Positions 9,198-18,314 are shown, counted from the first letter of the stretch. The stretch is DNA of 64,000 bases from Lysinibacillus sp. JNUCC-52 (GCF_015999545.1 NZ_CP065546.1:3814001-3878000); one strand, 5' to 3'. Notes: generated from the letters alone by a model not told the origin. Made by a program: numbers and translations.

Positions 9198-9255
9198 TGT
9201 TTTCACTCCAATTTCTTTTCGTTATTGTAATTTCAAGTTTTCGAGCAAGCTCGAA

Positions 9256-9295
9256 AAAATCTGGACGCAAATACGCCTTAGCGTAATTGATTATT
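9256..9295 (+). repeat. Minor intergenic repeat, copy 1
   Basis: AAAATCTGGACG, then TACGCC..AGCGTAA and TTGATTA. Similar strings occur at 18315 and 46024; the TACGCC/GCGTA part is a small hairpin. Confidence 0.4.
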
Positions 9296-9431
9296 CTTGA
9301 TGAAAGTTTTGTTTAGGCTTTTCATCTACCGTATGTTTAAAGGCATAGGCACGGTTGACACTTATTATCGTAGCAGTTGTAACTAAAATAACGATAATAA
9401 TTGCTACCGTTAAGAGCGAGACCAAACTCAT
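9291..9431 (-). CDS. Small membrane protein, YtzI-like (46 aa)
   Basis: Residues 3-25 form one transmembrane helix (LVSLLTVAIIIVILVTTATI), followed by NRAYAFKHTVDEKPKQ and a short tail. RBS CGGAGTGATTGCA precedes ATG 9431. It shares size, topology and a V/I-D-x-KP-x-Q tail motif with the gene at 9036, so the two are probable paralogues. The KHT(V/I)D pattern is what I remember of YtzI. Function unknown. Confidence 0.65.
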   Translation of the reverse strand: MSLVSLLTVAIIIVILVTTATIISVNRAYAFKHTVDEKPKQNFHQE

Positions 9432-9564
9432 TGCAATCACTCCGTTCTTGTTCATTATACCTATTATAAAATAGATGCTCTAGTTTAGTTGTGAAGGAAG
9501 TTTGACATTCCAGCGAATAAAACAAACGCTTTACCACCATACTATGGAAAAAGGGGTGTTGTTA

Positions 9565-9882
9565 ATGGATCGTCAGCGTGTATATTTTTCCCTTGCCCAT
9601 AAAACATATTATACAAATCCATATGAGGGTCAATGGAATTTCGAGCTTAATGTAGATCGACAAGCATTGGATGTTTTCGAAAAAATATTTCAACAAATGC
9701 AACTGTTAGAAATTGCGAATGGATGGCGTGCGCAATTACCTTATTTACAATATCATTTGGACAGAGAAAATGACGAATTAGATTTACGATTAAAGAAAAT
9801 TTACGCACTCATTCACGAATATGGAGACGAGGATACAAAGGAATTTGTTGAACAGCTCCCATATTTTAATAAACGTGTCTAG
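9565..9882 (+). CDS. Conserved hypothetical protein (105 aa)
   Basis: Not recognised beyond a general resemblance to short Bacillaceae proteins that begin RQRVYFS. The start is placed at 9565 because AAAAAGGGG lies 8 bases before it; the longer frame from 9502 has no such site. The soluble, acidic protein contains an alternating E/D-rich helical segment (YHLDRENDELDLRLKKI) and no signal peptide or membrane span. A terminator overlaps its stop, so it is a single-gene unit. Confidence 0.7.
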   Translation: MDRQRVYFSLAHKTYYTNPYEGQWNFELNVDRQALDVFEKIFQQMQLLEIANGWRAQLPYLQYHLDRENDELDLRLKKIYALIHEYGDEDTKEFVEQLPYFNKRV

Positions 9883-9904
9883 CTTTTTGTGCTAGACATT
9901 TTTT
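9876..9904 (+). terminator. Terminator after the 105-aa gene
   Basis: TGTCTAGC (9876-9883, containing the stop) pairs with GCTAGACA (9891-9898), followed by TTTTTT. Confidence 0.85.
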
Positions 9905-9916
9905 ATGTTGAATATC

Positions 9917-11389
9917 TCACTGTAGGAATAGTAAATGGATAATGATTTCTATAAAAATAATGGCAAGTGTGCCTAGACCAACCATAGCTAATTTTATTTG
10001 TATAGTGTTTTCAAGTGTAGTAGTTATTTTACAAACAGAACAGCTTAAGGCGACTCGAGATGGGTTTACCATTGTCATTAAAGATGAACTAACATTTTGG
10101 ATACAAGCGAGTAAAGTGGGAGAAGCTCCAATTTGTACTGCAGTTTCTGTTTGTAAGCGAATAAACATCGTATTTGAAGCCGTATTACTGCCAGTTAAAA
10201 ATCCTCCCGTAGCGCCAATTAAAGGTGTAATAAATATAAAAAGCGAACCAAAAGAGTTTGCAGCAGTTAAAGAAAGTAGTTGTATCATCTTTGCCTCCGA
10301 CATCATTTCAGAAACAACAATATATAAAAAAGTAGTAAGCAATACTGGATAACATTTATTGATAGTTAACTTTATGCTATCGAGTATTGATGTTTTATTT
10401 AAACGGAAGAGTAAGCATGTAAAAAGACAAACAATGAAGAGAAAAAATCCTGGTGAATATAGAAAAGATAACTGAAAATGATACGACGGTATTGTTATCG
10501 TCAATAAATGACTTAAAAAACTTTGAATGGGTGGAATGGTTCTAGAAACAAATAATAGAACAATTAATAGCAAATAGGGAGAAATATTTTTGATAAATGC
10601 ATTAGAAGGATTTTGATTGCCCCTCTTGTGTAAAGTAATCATAATAAAAATAGTTGAAACAACAGTTAAAGAGCCAACTAAACCTGCAAGCTCGACACTG
10701 ATGAAACGATTACAAATCCACACGCTAAAGCCTAATAACAATCCTATCCAAAGTATTTGCACTTGTTTCTTTTTCATGGCTTTTTTTCCTACCCCAATGT
10801 AAGTAACGAGGAAGGCGAAATAAATATAAAGAGGGATGCACATTAGGGCACTACCGACACCTAAATCTTCTAATGGAATGTTTCCTATTGATGCACCAAT
10901 AATTGTACCCATCGCTAGTGTACCCCAAGGAATTATACATAAACTAATTAATGCTATGAGGGAAGATTGAATAGCATTAAATTTTAAAGCTATTAAAATA
11001 GGTGCAATAACAATTACCGCTAAACCAAACCCACTTACCGATTCAATTAAAGGTGAGAGGCCTAGAGCCAACAATAACACCTGATATGTTTTGTCATCGG
11101 TAGAGGTAGCAATGGCCGAAGCAATTTTTTGTATAGCCCCTGATTTCTCCATTAAATGAAATAATAAAATACCAAAAAATAAAATATAAATAACTGGTAC
11201 TGTTGTAAGAAAACTTTTAATGAAAGGTTTAGGAAGTAACTCGACGCTTGTGTGAAAGGCAGGAGAAATAGCGATACCTGTTGTAAGTATGCAAGCTATA
11301 ATACCTGTATAAATAGAAGATTTTTTTAAAATAAATATCATAAATAAAATACTAGCTAAAGGTAATAGTGCTAAAATGACTTTTAACAT
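9917..11389 (-). CDS. L-lactate permease (LctP) family transporter
   Basis: Predicted uptake of lactate or a similar short hydroxy-acid with H+ or Na+. 490 residues, about 12-14 transmembrane helices. LctP-family motifs: LSPLIESVSGFGLAVIVIAP near residue 110 and GATGGFLTGSNTASNTMF near 390. RBS AGGAGTGATG precedes the ATG. It is divergent from an XRE-cupin regulator, and both promoters carry TTCACTATAGTA, so that regulator probably controls it. No lactate dehydrogenase or lut gene is adjacent, so the substrate is not certain. Confidence 0.85.
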   Translation of the reverse strand: MLKVILALLPLASILFMIFILKKSSIYTGIIACILTTGIAISPAFHTSVELLPKPFIKSFLTTVPVIYILFFGILLFHLMEKSGAIQKIASAIATSTDDKTYQVLLLALGLSPLIESVSGFGLAVIVIAPILIALKFNAIQSSLIALISLCIIPWGTLAMGTIIGASIGNIPLEDLGVGSALMCIPLYIYFAFLVTYIGVGKKAMKKKQVQILWIGLLLGFSVWICNRFISVELAGLVGSLTVVSTIFIMITLHKRGNQNPSNAFIKNISPYLLLIVLLFVSRTIPPIQSFLSHLLTITIPSYHFQLSFLYSPGFFLFIVCLFTCLLFRLNKTSILDSIKLTINKCYPVLLTTFLYIVVSEMMSEAKMIQLLSLTAANSFGSLFIFITPLIGATGGFLTGSNTASNTMFIRLQTETAVQIGASPTLLACIQNVSSSLMTMVNPSRVALSCSVCKITTTLENTIQIKLAMVGLGTLAIIFIEIIIHLLFLQ

Positions 11390-11415
11390 TAAACATCACT
11401 CCTATGTATAATTTA

Positions 11416-11447
11416 TTCACTATAGTATATTTTATTTTAACTAAAGT
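11416..11447. promoter_or_regulatory. Tandem boxes upstream of the permease
   Basis: TTCACTATAGTA at 11416-11427 is followed, 21 bases on centre, by the variant ACTAAAGT at 11440-11447. ACTATAGT is itself palindromic. The boxes are 27-58 bases before the permease start. Confidence 0.5.
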
Positions 11448-11575
11448 GTAAATATGTGTTGCTAGTCATTGTTTCTAGAATAAGGGTATACATTTTATAA
11501 GTTGATTGTTGTAGAACATGTGCAATATCATAGTAGAAGGACAATCTCTGAATAGAAAAGAAATTTTCACTATAG

Positions 11576-11587
11576 TAAAAATAATAA
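11576..11587. promoter_or_regulatory. Same box upstream of the XRE-cupin gene
   Basis: A second perfect TTCACTATAGTA, about 60 bases before the regulator's start, consistent with self-regulation. Confidence 0.5.
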
Positions 11588-11646
11588 TAGGACGAACTAA
11601 AATGGATAAGATCGCTTAAACTGCAGTAGTGAGAGGAGCTTTTATA

Positions 11647-12207
11647 ATGGGATTTGGAAAGCAAGTAAATGCTATTAGGAAAAAAAATAAGATGACATTG
11701 CAGGAGCTTTCAGCAGTAAGTAATGTGAGTGCCTCGATGCTATCTCAAATTGAAAGAGAAGAAAAAAATCCAACGATTCAAGTAGCCTGTCAAATTGCGG
11801 AGGCTTTAAATACAACTCTTTCTGCATTGTTAGATCAGCAAGAAAAAAGGGATATTGTCGTGATAAGAAAAGATGAACGCCCAATCTATGTCGACGAAAA
11901 GTCTGGGTTTCAACGCCACTTATTATCACCTTCTGTTCCTTCTAGAGGCATTGAGTTTGTTTTAAATATCATTCCTGCCAATAAAGAATCAGGCATTTTC
12001 CCAGCTCATAAATCAGGAGTGAAAGAGTATATTTTTGTTAAAAGCGGAAAGTTACGTGTTGAATTAGGACGTGGCGCTTTTTGTGAAGAATTAGACGCAG
12101 GAGATTCCTTCTTTTTTGAAGCAGATACAGAGCATCGATTTATCAATAAGACGAATGAAGAATGTCACTATTTCCTTGTGATTGATTCCTCGCAGTATAT
12201 GAAATAA
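11647..12207 (+). CDS. XRE-family regulator with C-terminal cupin
   Basis: Transcription factor of 186 residues. The N-terminal helix-turn-helix (residues about 6-60) has MTLQELSAVSNVSASMLSQI; the cupin barrel (about 110-186) has FPAHKSGVKEYIFVKSG and AGDSFFFEADTEHRF. Start 11647 is chosen because GAGAGGAG lies 8 bases upstream. Relatives often sense small metabolites through the cupin. The divergent LctP-type permease and the shared 12-base box suggest that permease is its target; the ligand is not known. Confidence 0.9.
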   Translation: MGFGKQVNAIRKKNKMTLQELSAVSNVSASMLSQIEREEKNPTIQVACQIAEALNTTLSALLDQQEKRDIVVIRKDERPIYVDEKSGFQRHLLSPSVPSRGIEFVLNIIPANKESGIFPAHKSGVKEYIFVKSGKLRVELGRGAFCEELDAGDSFFFEADTEHRFINKTNEECHYFLVIDSSQYMK

Positions 12208-12266
12208 TAAGTCAGCAAAATGTAATGAATACATTCGTTACAATATAATAATAGGAGTGGAATGGA

Positions 12267-12734
12267 ATGTTTTCATTTACAGATTTAAATGGTTTTCAAG
12301 TAGATTTAAGCTTTACAAGAGGGGAGTTTGAAGTGGAGCCTAGGCATGTACTCATCTTGTTAAAGCATAAAAATAAATGGCTATGCACGATTCATAAGCG
12401 ACGTGGCGTGGAAGTGCCAGGTGGTAAGGTAGAACCTGGGGAAACTTTAGAACAAGCTGCTGTTAGAGAAGTATTTGAAGAAACGGGTGTACATGTGAAA
12501 AATCTTCGTTGGTTTGCAGAATATGCTGTCCACGGTGATCAATTATTTTGTAAAACAGTATTTACTGCGCAATTTGTAAGTCAAGACAAAGTGGAGTTTG
12601 ATTTGGAGACATCAGGTATGGTTTGGCTCACAGATGAAGAGTTTGCTAACCATCCAAATTTAAGCTTTCATATGAAAGATGAAGGTATGCAAAAAATGCT
12701 AGAGGAGCTGAAGCGCTATGACGATCAATGGTGA
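12267..12734 (+). CDS. ytkD: Nudix hydrolase YtkD/MutTA
   Basis: Removes pyrophosphate from nucleotides; the B. subtilis enzyme cleans 8-oxo-dGTP and can act on RNA 5' ends. 155 residues with a complete Nudix box, GGKVEPGETLEQAAVREVFE then ETGV, containing the REVFEE metal-binding glutamates. RBS ATAGGAGTGGA. Its last 17 bases overlap the next gene, so the two are coupled. The symbol is based on size and neighbourhood (yidD to pckA). Confidence 0.88.
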   Translation: MFSFTDLNGFQVDLSFTRGEFEVEPRHVLILLKHKNKWLCTIHKRRGVEVPGGKVEPGETLEQAAVREVFEETGVHVKNLRWFAEYAVHGDQLFCKTVFTAQFVSQDKVEFDLETSGMVWLTDEEFANHPNLSFHMKDEGMQKMLEELKRYDDQW

Positions 12735-13494
12735 AATAGTTGAAAAACGTCCATACCCTTCACCGAATCCAGCTATTCGCTTATCCGAAATTACTTATGT
12801 ATCACTTGGATTACGGGTTAAAGGCTTGCTAGCTGAGCCTAAGGCAGAAGGTACATACGATGGTTTTTTATATTTACGTGGTGGAATGCAAAGCATCGGT
12901 ATGGTGAGACCAGCACGTATTGCCCAGTTTGCCGCACAAGGTTTTATCGTTTTTGCCCCATACTATCGAGGGAATAGAGGAGGAGAAGGTCGTGATGAGT
13001 TTGCTGGTCAAGATCGTTATGATGCAGTGCATGGAGTAGATGTGCTAAAGCAATTTTGCAATGATAATATTCATGTGTTTGGCTTTTCACGCGGAGGTAT
13101 TATGGCACTGTGGACGGCAATTTTGCGAAAAGATATTACATCTGTCGTTACGTGGGCAGGGGTGTCGGATGCGACAGCAACTTATTGGGAACGTACGGAT
13201 ATGCGCCGTATGATGAAGCGTGTAATTGGAGGTACGCCTAATCGTGTACCAGAGGCATATGATGCACGTACACCATTATTTGAAGTTGAACACATTACAG
13301 CCCCTGTGCTTATTATTCACGGCTATCGTGATGAAAATGTCGATATTGAACATGCAAGGCAATTAGCATTTTACTTAGAAGATGCCAATAAAACGTATGA
13401 AACATGGTATGATCATCGTTTTGCACACCAATATCCACCTGCTCAAAATCGTGAAACTGTGCGTGCTTTGTGTAAATGGATGAAGCAACAATGA
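12718..13494 (+). CDS. Alpha/beta hydrolase, S9 (prolyl oligopeptidase-like)
   Basis: 258 residues with the alpha/beta-hydrolase fold: nucleophile elbow VFGFSRGGIMALW near residue 123, acidic turn APVLIIHGYRDENVDIEHA near 200, and histidine in WYDHRFAHQYPP near 225. Resembles B. subtilis YtmA (257 residues, same chromosomal region). No signal peptide, so cytoplasmic. The substrate, peptide or ester, cannot be told from sequence. It starts within the end of ytkD. Confidence 0.8.
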   Translation: MTINGEIVEKRPYPSPNPAIRLSEITYVSLGLRVKGLLAEPKAEGTYDGFLYLRGGMQSIGMVRPARIAQFAAQGFIVFAPYYRGNRGGEGRDEFAGQDRYDAVHGVDVLKQFCNDNIHVFGFSRGGIMALWTAILRKDITSVVTWAGVSDATATYWERTDMRRMMKRVIGGTPNRVPEAYDARTPLFEVEHITAPVLIIHGYRDENVDIEHARQLAFYLEDANKTYETWYDHRFAHQYPPAQNRETVRALCKWMKQQ

Positions 13495-13532
13495 GATGCA
13501 AATAAAGGGACAATTGGTGAGGTGGTGACCGA

Positions 13533-13587
13533 GAGGGTGACTGGCACTAATTGTGTGAGTGTCTGGAATTGTTTGAGTGACAGGCAC
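13533..13587 (+). repeat. Cluster of three short REP-like copies
   Basis: Head to tail: GAGGGTGACTGGCAC (13533-13547), AATTGTGTGAGTGTCTGG lacking its CAC end (13549-13566), and a full copy with TTGTTTGAGTGACAGGCAC (13567-13587). Confidence 0.75.
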
Positions 13588-13598
13588 AAAATTATTAT

Positions 13599-13709
13599 AA
13601 AAATCCACTGCGCCTTCTGTGGGCTATAGGGAAGCCGCAACCGTCGCTAGATGCGTCCTGTGTTGCAGCTTACGCTATTTGGTTACCATAGAAGCGTTCG
13701 TGGATTTTT
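13599..13709 (+). repeat. Large palindromic repeat, copy 2 (diverged core)
   Basis: Perfect 10-bp ends AAAAATCCAC/GTGGATTTTT (13599-13608, 13700-13709). The core keeps AAGCCGCAACCGTCGCTAG and TGTTGCAGCTTAC but has lost the CCGCGGG arm. Flanked by short REP elements on both sides. Confidence 0.75.
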
Positions 13710-13745
13710 ATTATTTTAGTTGTAAGAAATAGGACTAGTATAGTG

Positions 13746-13766
13746 AATTGTGTGAGTGACAGGCAC
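13746..13766 (+). repeat. Short REP-like element abutting a stop codon
   Basis: TTGTGTGAGTGACAGGCAC preceded by AA. Its last base is directly before the TAA (minus strand) of the next hydrolase gene. Confidence 0.8.
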
Positions 13767-14726
13767 TTATTCGTTTACGTAGGCACTTAAGAAGGCTTGA
13801 ATTGTTTCCCAATATGTTGCTCCTGCGACATTTTCAGCTCTACCGTGTCCAGCCCCTTCAACTAGTAATTTTTCTTTTGGCACATTGGCAGCTTCATAGA
13901 CTTCATCTAGCATTGAAGAAGGCACGAATGTGTCAGAACTACCATGGATAAACAGCATCGGTGTTTGTGATTTAGCTACTTGTTTTACTGTATCGGCTTC
14001 ACCAAGCGTATAGTCTGCTTTGATTTTCGTTACAGCTGAAGCAAAATTCATGATTGGAAATGCAGGCAGATGGAAGATTGCTTTAAGCTGATACGAAAAT
14101 TCGCCCCAAACAGAAGAATAGCCACAATCCTCAATGATTGCCTTTACATTTTTAGGTAATTCTTCGCCAGAGGCCATCATCACTGTGGCGCCGCCCATCG
14201 ACACTCCAAAAAGGACAATTTCAGCATCATTATTTAATTGCACCGTATTGTCAATCCATGACACGACATCTAAGCGATCATGCCAGCCCATTCCGATATA
14301 GTCTCCTTCACTTTTGCCATGGCCTCTCGCATCAGGAATAAGTATATTGTAGCCCATGTCGTAAAAGTGTTTTGCATACTTGGTCATCTGTAAACCATCA
14401 CTTGAATATCCATGGAAGATTAGGGCCCATTTATTTGAATCATTTTGATTTTTAATGGAATAAGCATGTAGCTTAAGTTGATCGAAAGATGGAATCGTTG
14501 TCTCTTCGTAATGACTGTTGAACCATGTTTCACGAGCTTCTTTCTCTTTCACTTCATTCGGATTAGAATCAATTAAATTATGTGGGGCATCCAGAACGGC
14601 TGTTTTATCAGATTGCGGATTTAACGCCAAGTTATAAAAGTAATTGCCTGCAATAAATCCAGCTCCAATAAACAACACGACTAATGATACTAGGATGCCA
14701 ACTAGTATTTTGTATTTTTTTTTCAT
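13767..14726 (-). CDS. Membrane-anchored alpha/beta hydrolase
   Basis: 319 residues. An N-terminal helix (residues 6-29, ILVGILVSLVVLFIGAGFIA) anchors or exports the protein; the rest is an alpha/beta hydrolase with IFHGYSSDGLQM, the nucleophile elbow LFGVSMGGATVMM, acid in MLFIHGSSDTFVP and His in VEGAGHGRAEN. Resembles the B. subtilis YqkD group of serine hydrolases. RBS GGAGGATAC. Substrate unknown. Its stop codon touches a REP-like element. Confidence 0.82.
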   Translation of the reverse strand: MKKKYKILVGILVSLVVLFIGAGFIAGNYFYNLALNPQSDKTAVLDAPHNLIDSNPNEVKEKEARETWFNSHYEETTIPSFDQLKLHAYSIKNQNDSNKWALIFHGYSSDGLQMTKYAKHFYDMGYNILIPDARGHGKSEGDYIGMGWHDRLDVVSWIDNTVQLNNDAEIVLFGVSMGGATVMMASGEELPKNVKAIIEDCGYSSVWGEFSYQLKAIFHLPAFPIMNFASAVTKIKADYTLGEADTVKQVAKSQTPMLFIHGSSDTFVPSSMLDEVYEAANVPKEKLLVEGAGHGRAENVAGATYWETIQAFLSAYVNE

Positions 14727-14786
14727 ATGTATCCTCCAATACTATCCAAAAAATGAACATTTGAAGATTATTTTTTATAGAAATGG

Positions 14787-14819
14787 GTAAAAAAAAGGGA
14801 ACGAATAAATCGTTCCCTT
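14787..14819 (-). terminator. pckA terminator
   Basis: AAGGGAACGA/TCGTTCCCTT, 10-bp perfect stem with ATAAA loop (14795-14819), then TTTTTTTT on the minus strand. Confidence 0.92.
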
Positions 14820-14829
14820 AGTCGCATTA

Positions 14830-16416
14830 TTATTTTAATGGACCACCAAGTTTAGTGATTGCTTCAGAAACGTTTGAGAATTTCTTGAAGTTATCATTGA
14901 ATAAACCAGCAAGTTCTGCAGCTTTTACATCATAAGCAGCTTTGTCTGCCCAAGCATCGCGAGGGTTAAGAACTTCTGAAGGTACACCTTCAACTGCTGT
15001 AGGGATGTGTAAGCCAAATACAGCGTCCTGTGTCGTTTCAACATTGTTCAGTTTGCCATCGATTGCAGCACGTACCATTGTACGAGTGTATGAAAGCTTC
15101 ATACGGCTACCTGTACCGTATTCGCCACCAGTCCAGCCAGTGTTTACAAGGAATACTTGTGCGCCATGCTCATCGATTTTTTGACCTAACATTTCAGCAT
15201 AAACAGTTGCTGGAAGTGGAAGGAATGGAGAACCGAAACATGTAGAGAATACTGGCTCTGGCTCTGTTACACCACGTTCAGTACCTGCTAGCTTCGAAGT
15301 GAAACCACTTAGGAAGTGATACATTGCTTGTTCTTTTGTTAATTTACTGATTGGAGGTAACACACCAAATGCATCAGCAGTTAAGAAGACGATTGTTTTT
15401 GGATGACCTGCAACAGATGGATCAACAATATTTTCAATAAATTGGATTGGGTAAGCAACACGTGTGTTTTCTGTTAATGAAACATCATCGTAGTCACAAA
15501 CACGAGTTTCAGGATCTACAGCTACGTTTTCTAGAACAGAACCGAAGCGGATTGCGTTATAGATTTCAGGTTCTTTTTCAGCAGAAAGGTTAATTGTTTT
15601 TGCATAGCAACCACCTTCAATATTGAATACGCCGTTGTCAGACCAGCCGTGCTCATCGTCACCGATTAATTTGCGGGCAGGGTCAGCTGATAAAGTTGTT
15701 TTACCAGTACCAGATAAACCGAAGAATAATGCCACATCGCCAGCTTCACCTACGTTTGCTGAACAGTGCATTGATAGGATGCCTTGTTGTGGTAGTAGGT
15801 AGTTCATAATGCCGAAAATAGATTTTTTCATTTCACCAGCATATTCAGTACCACCGATTAGGATGATTTTCTTTTCAAGTGATACAATAATGAAAGTTTC
15901 AGAAGATGTACCATCGATAGCTGGATCCGCTTTAAAGTTAGGAGCTGAAATAACTGTGAATTCAGCAACATGAGAAGCTAATTCTTCTTGTGTTGGACGG
16001 ATAAATAATTGATGGGCGAAAAGATTGTGCCAAGCATATTCATTGATTACTTGGATGCTTAATTGTGAATCTTTGTCAGCACCAGCAAAACCTTTGAATA
16101 CGAATAATTCGTCACGTTCTTTTAAGTATTTAACTACTTTTACATATAAGTTATCGAACACTTCCGAAGAAATTGGTTGGTTTACTTTACCCCAGTCAAT
16201 TTTATCTTTTGTGCTTTCTTCTTCTACCGTATATTTATCTTTAGGTGAACGACCAGTGTATTTGCCAGTTTCTGCACGAACTGCGCCATCTACTGTTAAC
16301 ATTGCCTCACCACGAGATGTAGCTTTTTCCGCTAATTGTGGTACTGAAAGTTGAACGTTAATGTTCCCACCGTTTAATAATTCCTTCAGTTCGTTTGCAA
16401 TTTCTACTGAATTCAT
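14830..16416 (-). CDS. pckA: Phosphoenolpyruvate carboxykinase (ATP)
   Basis: First committed step of gluconeogenesis: oxaloacetate + ATP to PEP + CO2 + ADP. 528 residues, normal for the ATP-dependent family. Motifs: [10 protein letters not shown]-loop [35 protein letters not shown] and [29 protein letters not shown] precedes the ATG. It faces away from metK; a CcpN-like site overlies its probable -10 region, suggesting repression on glucose as in B. subtilis. Confidence 0.98.
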   Translation of the reverse strand: MNSVEIANELKELLNGGNINVQLSVPQLAEKATSRGEAMLTVDGAVRAETGKYTGRSPKDKYTVEEESTKDKIDWGKVNQPISSEVFDNLYVKVVKYLKERDELFVFKGFAGADKDSQLSIQVINEYAWHNLFAHQLFIRPTQEELASHVAEFTVISAPNFKADPAIDGTSSETFIIVSLEKKIILIGGTEYAGEMKKSIFGIMNYLLPQQGILSMHCSANVGEAGDVALFFGLSGTGKTTLSADPARKLIGDDEHGWSDNGVFNIEGGCYAKTINLSAEKEPEIYNAIRFGSVLENVAVDPETRVCDYDDVSLTENTRVAYPIQFIENIVDPSVAGHPKTIVFLTADAFGVLPPISKLTKEQAMYHFLSGFTSKLAGTERGVTEPEPVFSTCFGSPFLPLPATVYAEMLGQKIDEHGAQVFLVNTGWTGGEYGTGSRMKLSYTRTMVRAAIDGKLNNVETTQDAVFGLHIPTAVEGVPSEVLNPRDAWADKAAYDVKAAELAGLFNDNFKKFSNVSEAITKLGGPLK

Positions 16417-16484
16417 CGATTAAATACCATCCTTTTTTATAATATTCCCTTGAGTTTGAGGGAGTTTTTCTTAATTTCAAAAAT

Positions 16485-16495
16485 AGTATAACACA
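16485..16495 (-). promoter_or_regulatory. CcpN-like operator at the pckA promoter
   Basis: TGTGTTATACT on the minus strand fits the CcpN consensus as I remember it (TRTGHYATAYW) at every position and contains TATACT, a plausible -10. It is 69 bases before the pckA start. Confidence 0.55.
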
Positions 16496-16572
16496 ATTGC
16501 TTTAATAATCTATACTAATTCAAAAATTATTTTCGTGTTTTAAATAACTTTCAACAAAAAGTCATAAAATAA

Positions 16573-16601
16573 TTGACAACGTTCGACCTTTTACGTAAGA
16601 T
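16573..16601 (+). promoter_or_regulatory. Sigma-A promoter for metK
   Basis: TTGACA, 17-base spacer, TAAGAT, ending 17 bases before the S-box aptamer. Confidence 0.8.
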
Positions 16602-16618
16602 GAGGAATTGAACGGATA

Positions 16619-16798
16619 CTCTTATCCCGAGCTGGTGGAGGGTCAGGCCCTGTGAAACCCGGCAACCTGCATGAACTATTTCACGACATGCGCTGGTGCC
16701 AACCTGATGCAAGGGGAAAACCCTTGAACGATAAGAGTGAAAGGTTACGAAGTCATTATTCCTTTCCTCATGTAAAGACGTGAGAAAAGGATTTTTTT
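16619..16798 (+). ncRNA. SAM-I (S-box) riboswitch with terminator
   Basis: Classic S-box: P1 pair CTCTTATC/GATAAGAG (16619-16626 with 16730-16737) encloses CGAGCTGGTGGAGGGTCAGG, GTGAAACCCGGCAACC, GGTGCCAACCTGATGCAA and GGGGAAAACCC. A terminator hairpin follows (16760-16791, then seven T). SAM binding favours the terminator, shutting off metK when SAM is sufficient. It has a 193-base trailing leader to the start codon, in which I see no further element. Confidence 0.97.
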
Positions 16799-16991
16799 TA
16801 TTTTCATAATGAATGTAAAGGTAAGTATATACAATTCTTTCCTTATTATAATGACGGATCTTTCGAAATCCTCATGTTAAAAGCAACAACGGCTTGAAAG
16901 TTCTATCCTTCAGGAGCGAACTTGACATGGGTAATGAGTACCGTATTAATTTCGCAAATGCTATTTGTAAGAGTAATAGGAGGAAAACCAA

Positions 16992-18188
16992 ATGACAAAC
17001 CGTCGATTGTTTACATCAGAGAGTGTAACAGAAGGACATCCTGACAAAATTTGTGACCAAATTTCGGATGCCATTTTAGATGCCATTTTAAAAGAAGATC
17101 CAAATGCACGTGTAGCGTGTGAAACAACTGTAACGACAGGATTAGTACTAGTAGCAGGAGAAATTACTACTTCTACTTATGTAGATATTAAAGGTATCGT
17201 GCGTGATACTGTAGCAGAAATCGGCTACACACGCGGTAAATATGGCTTTGATGCTGAAAACTTAGCAGTACTAGTAGCAATTGGTGAACAATCACCAGAC
17301 ATTGCCCAAGGTGTAGACCAAGCATTAGAAGCGCGTGAAGGTTCTATGACTGATGCAGATATTGAAGCAATTGGTGCAGGTGACCAAGGATTAATGTTTG
17401 GTTACGCTTGTAACGAAACACCTGAATTAATGCCTTTACCAATTAGTTTAGCGCATAAATTAGCTCGTCGTTTAACAGAAGTTCGTAAATCAGGTGAACT
17501 AGCATATTTACGTCCAGACGGTAAAACACAGGTGACAATTGAGTATGATGAACACAACATCCCAGTCCGTGTCGATACGATTGTTATTTCAACACAGCAT
17601 GATGAAGAAGCGACATTAGAGCAAATTCAATCAGATTTAAAAGAGTTAGTAATAGCTCCTGTAGTACCTAGTGAGCTATTAGATGCTCAAACAAAATATT
17701 TCATTAACCCAACAGGTCGTTTTGTTATTGGTGGACCTAAAGGAGATGCTGGTCTTACAGGACGTAAAATCATCGTTGATACATACGGTGGCTATGCACG
17801 TCATGGTGGTGGAGCATTCTCTGGTAAGGATGCTACAAAAGTGGACCGTTCTGCTGCATATGCAGCGCGTTATGTAGCTAAAAACATTGTTGCTGCAGGT
17901 TTAGCAGAACGTGCTGAAGTACAACTTGCTTATGCCATTGGTGTAGCACAACCCGTATCAATCGCAGTAGATACATTTGGTACAGGAAAAGTAAGCGAAA
18001 GCGATATCGTAAAATGGGTTCGCGATTTATTTGATCTACGTCCAGCAGGCATTATTAAAATGCTTGATCTACGTCGCCCAATTTATAAACAAACGGCAGC
18101 TTATGGTCACTTTGGCCGTACAGATTTAAATGTGCCTTGGGAAAATACGGACAAGGCAGATGCTTTAAGAGAAAAAGCAGGTCTATAA
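16992..18188 (+). CDS. metK: S-adenosylmethionine synthetase
   Basis: Makes SAM from methionine and ATP in the cytoplasm. 398 residues, standard length. Motifs: [20 protein letters not shown] at the N-terminus, [12 protein letters not shown] near residue 131, [20 protein letters not shown] near 255, and [39 protein letters not shown]. Controlled by the S-box upstream. Confidence 0.98.
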   Translation: MTNRRLFTSESVTEGHPDKICDQISDAILDAILKEDPNARVACETTVTTGLVLVAGEITTSTYVDIKGIVRDTVAEIGYTRGKYGFDAENLAVLVAIGEQSPDIAQGVDQALEAREGSMTDADIEAIGAGDQGLMFGYACNETPELMPLPISLAHKLARRLTEVRKSGELAYLRPDGKTQVTIEYDEHNIPVRVDTIVISTQHDEEATLEQIQSDLKELVIAPVVPSELLDAQTKYFINPTGRFVIGGPKGDAGLTGRKIIVDTYGGYARHGGGAFSGKDATKVDRSAAYAARYVAKNIVAAGLAERAEVQLAYAIGVAQPVSIAVDTFGTGKVSESDIVKWVRDLFDLRPAGIIKMLDLRRPIYKQTAAYGHFGRTDLNVPWENTDKADALREKAGL

Positions 18189-18194
18189 GCAATG

Positions 18195-18221
18195 GAAAGG
18201 GGCTACTTCATGGCCCCTTTC
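18195..18221 (+). terminator. Hairpin after metK, weak tail
   Basis: GAAAGGGGC pairs with GCCCCTTTC (18195-18203, 18213-18221). The tail is TAACTTG, not a T-run, so termination may need the next hairpin. Confidence 0.55.
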
Positions 18222-18222
18222 T

Positions 18223-18290
18223 AACTTGCTTCAGCATTCATACCTCACGTTTAAAGGTTGGGTTTGAATGCTGAAGCAAGTTACAGATTT
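18223..18290 (+). repeat. 17-bp perfect inverted repeat downstream of metK
   Basis: AACTTGCTTCAGCATTC (18223-18239) and its exact complement (18266-18282) enclose a 26-base loop; ACAGATTTTT follows. It could be a second terminator or an RNA structure. Confidence 0.7.
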
Positions 18291-18314
18291 TTGAAGAGCT
18301 TGTCAAGCATACAA

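Noticed and set aside
9942..10352. 136-codon frame antisense to the LctP-type permease
   Set aside because: Mirror of hydrophobic codons on the other strand; no RBS.
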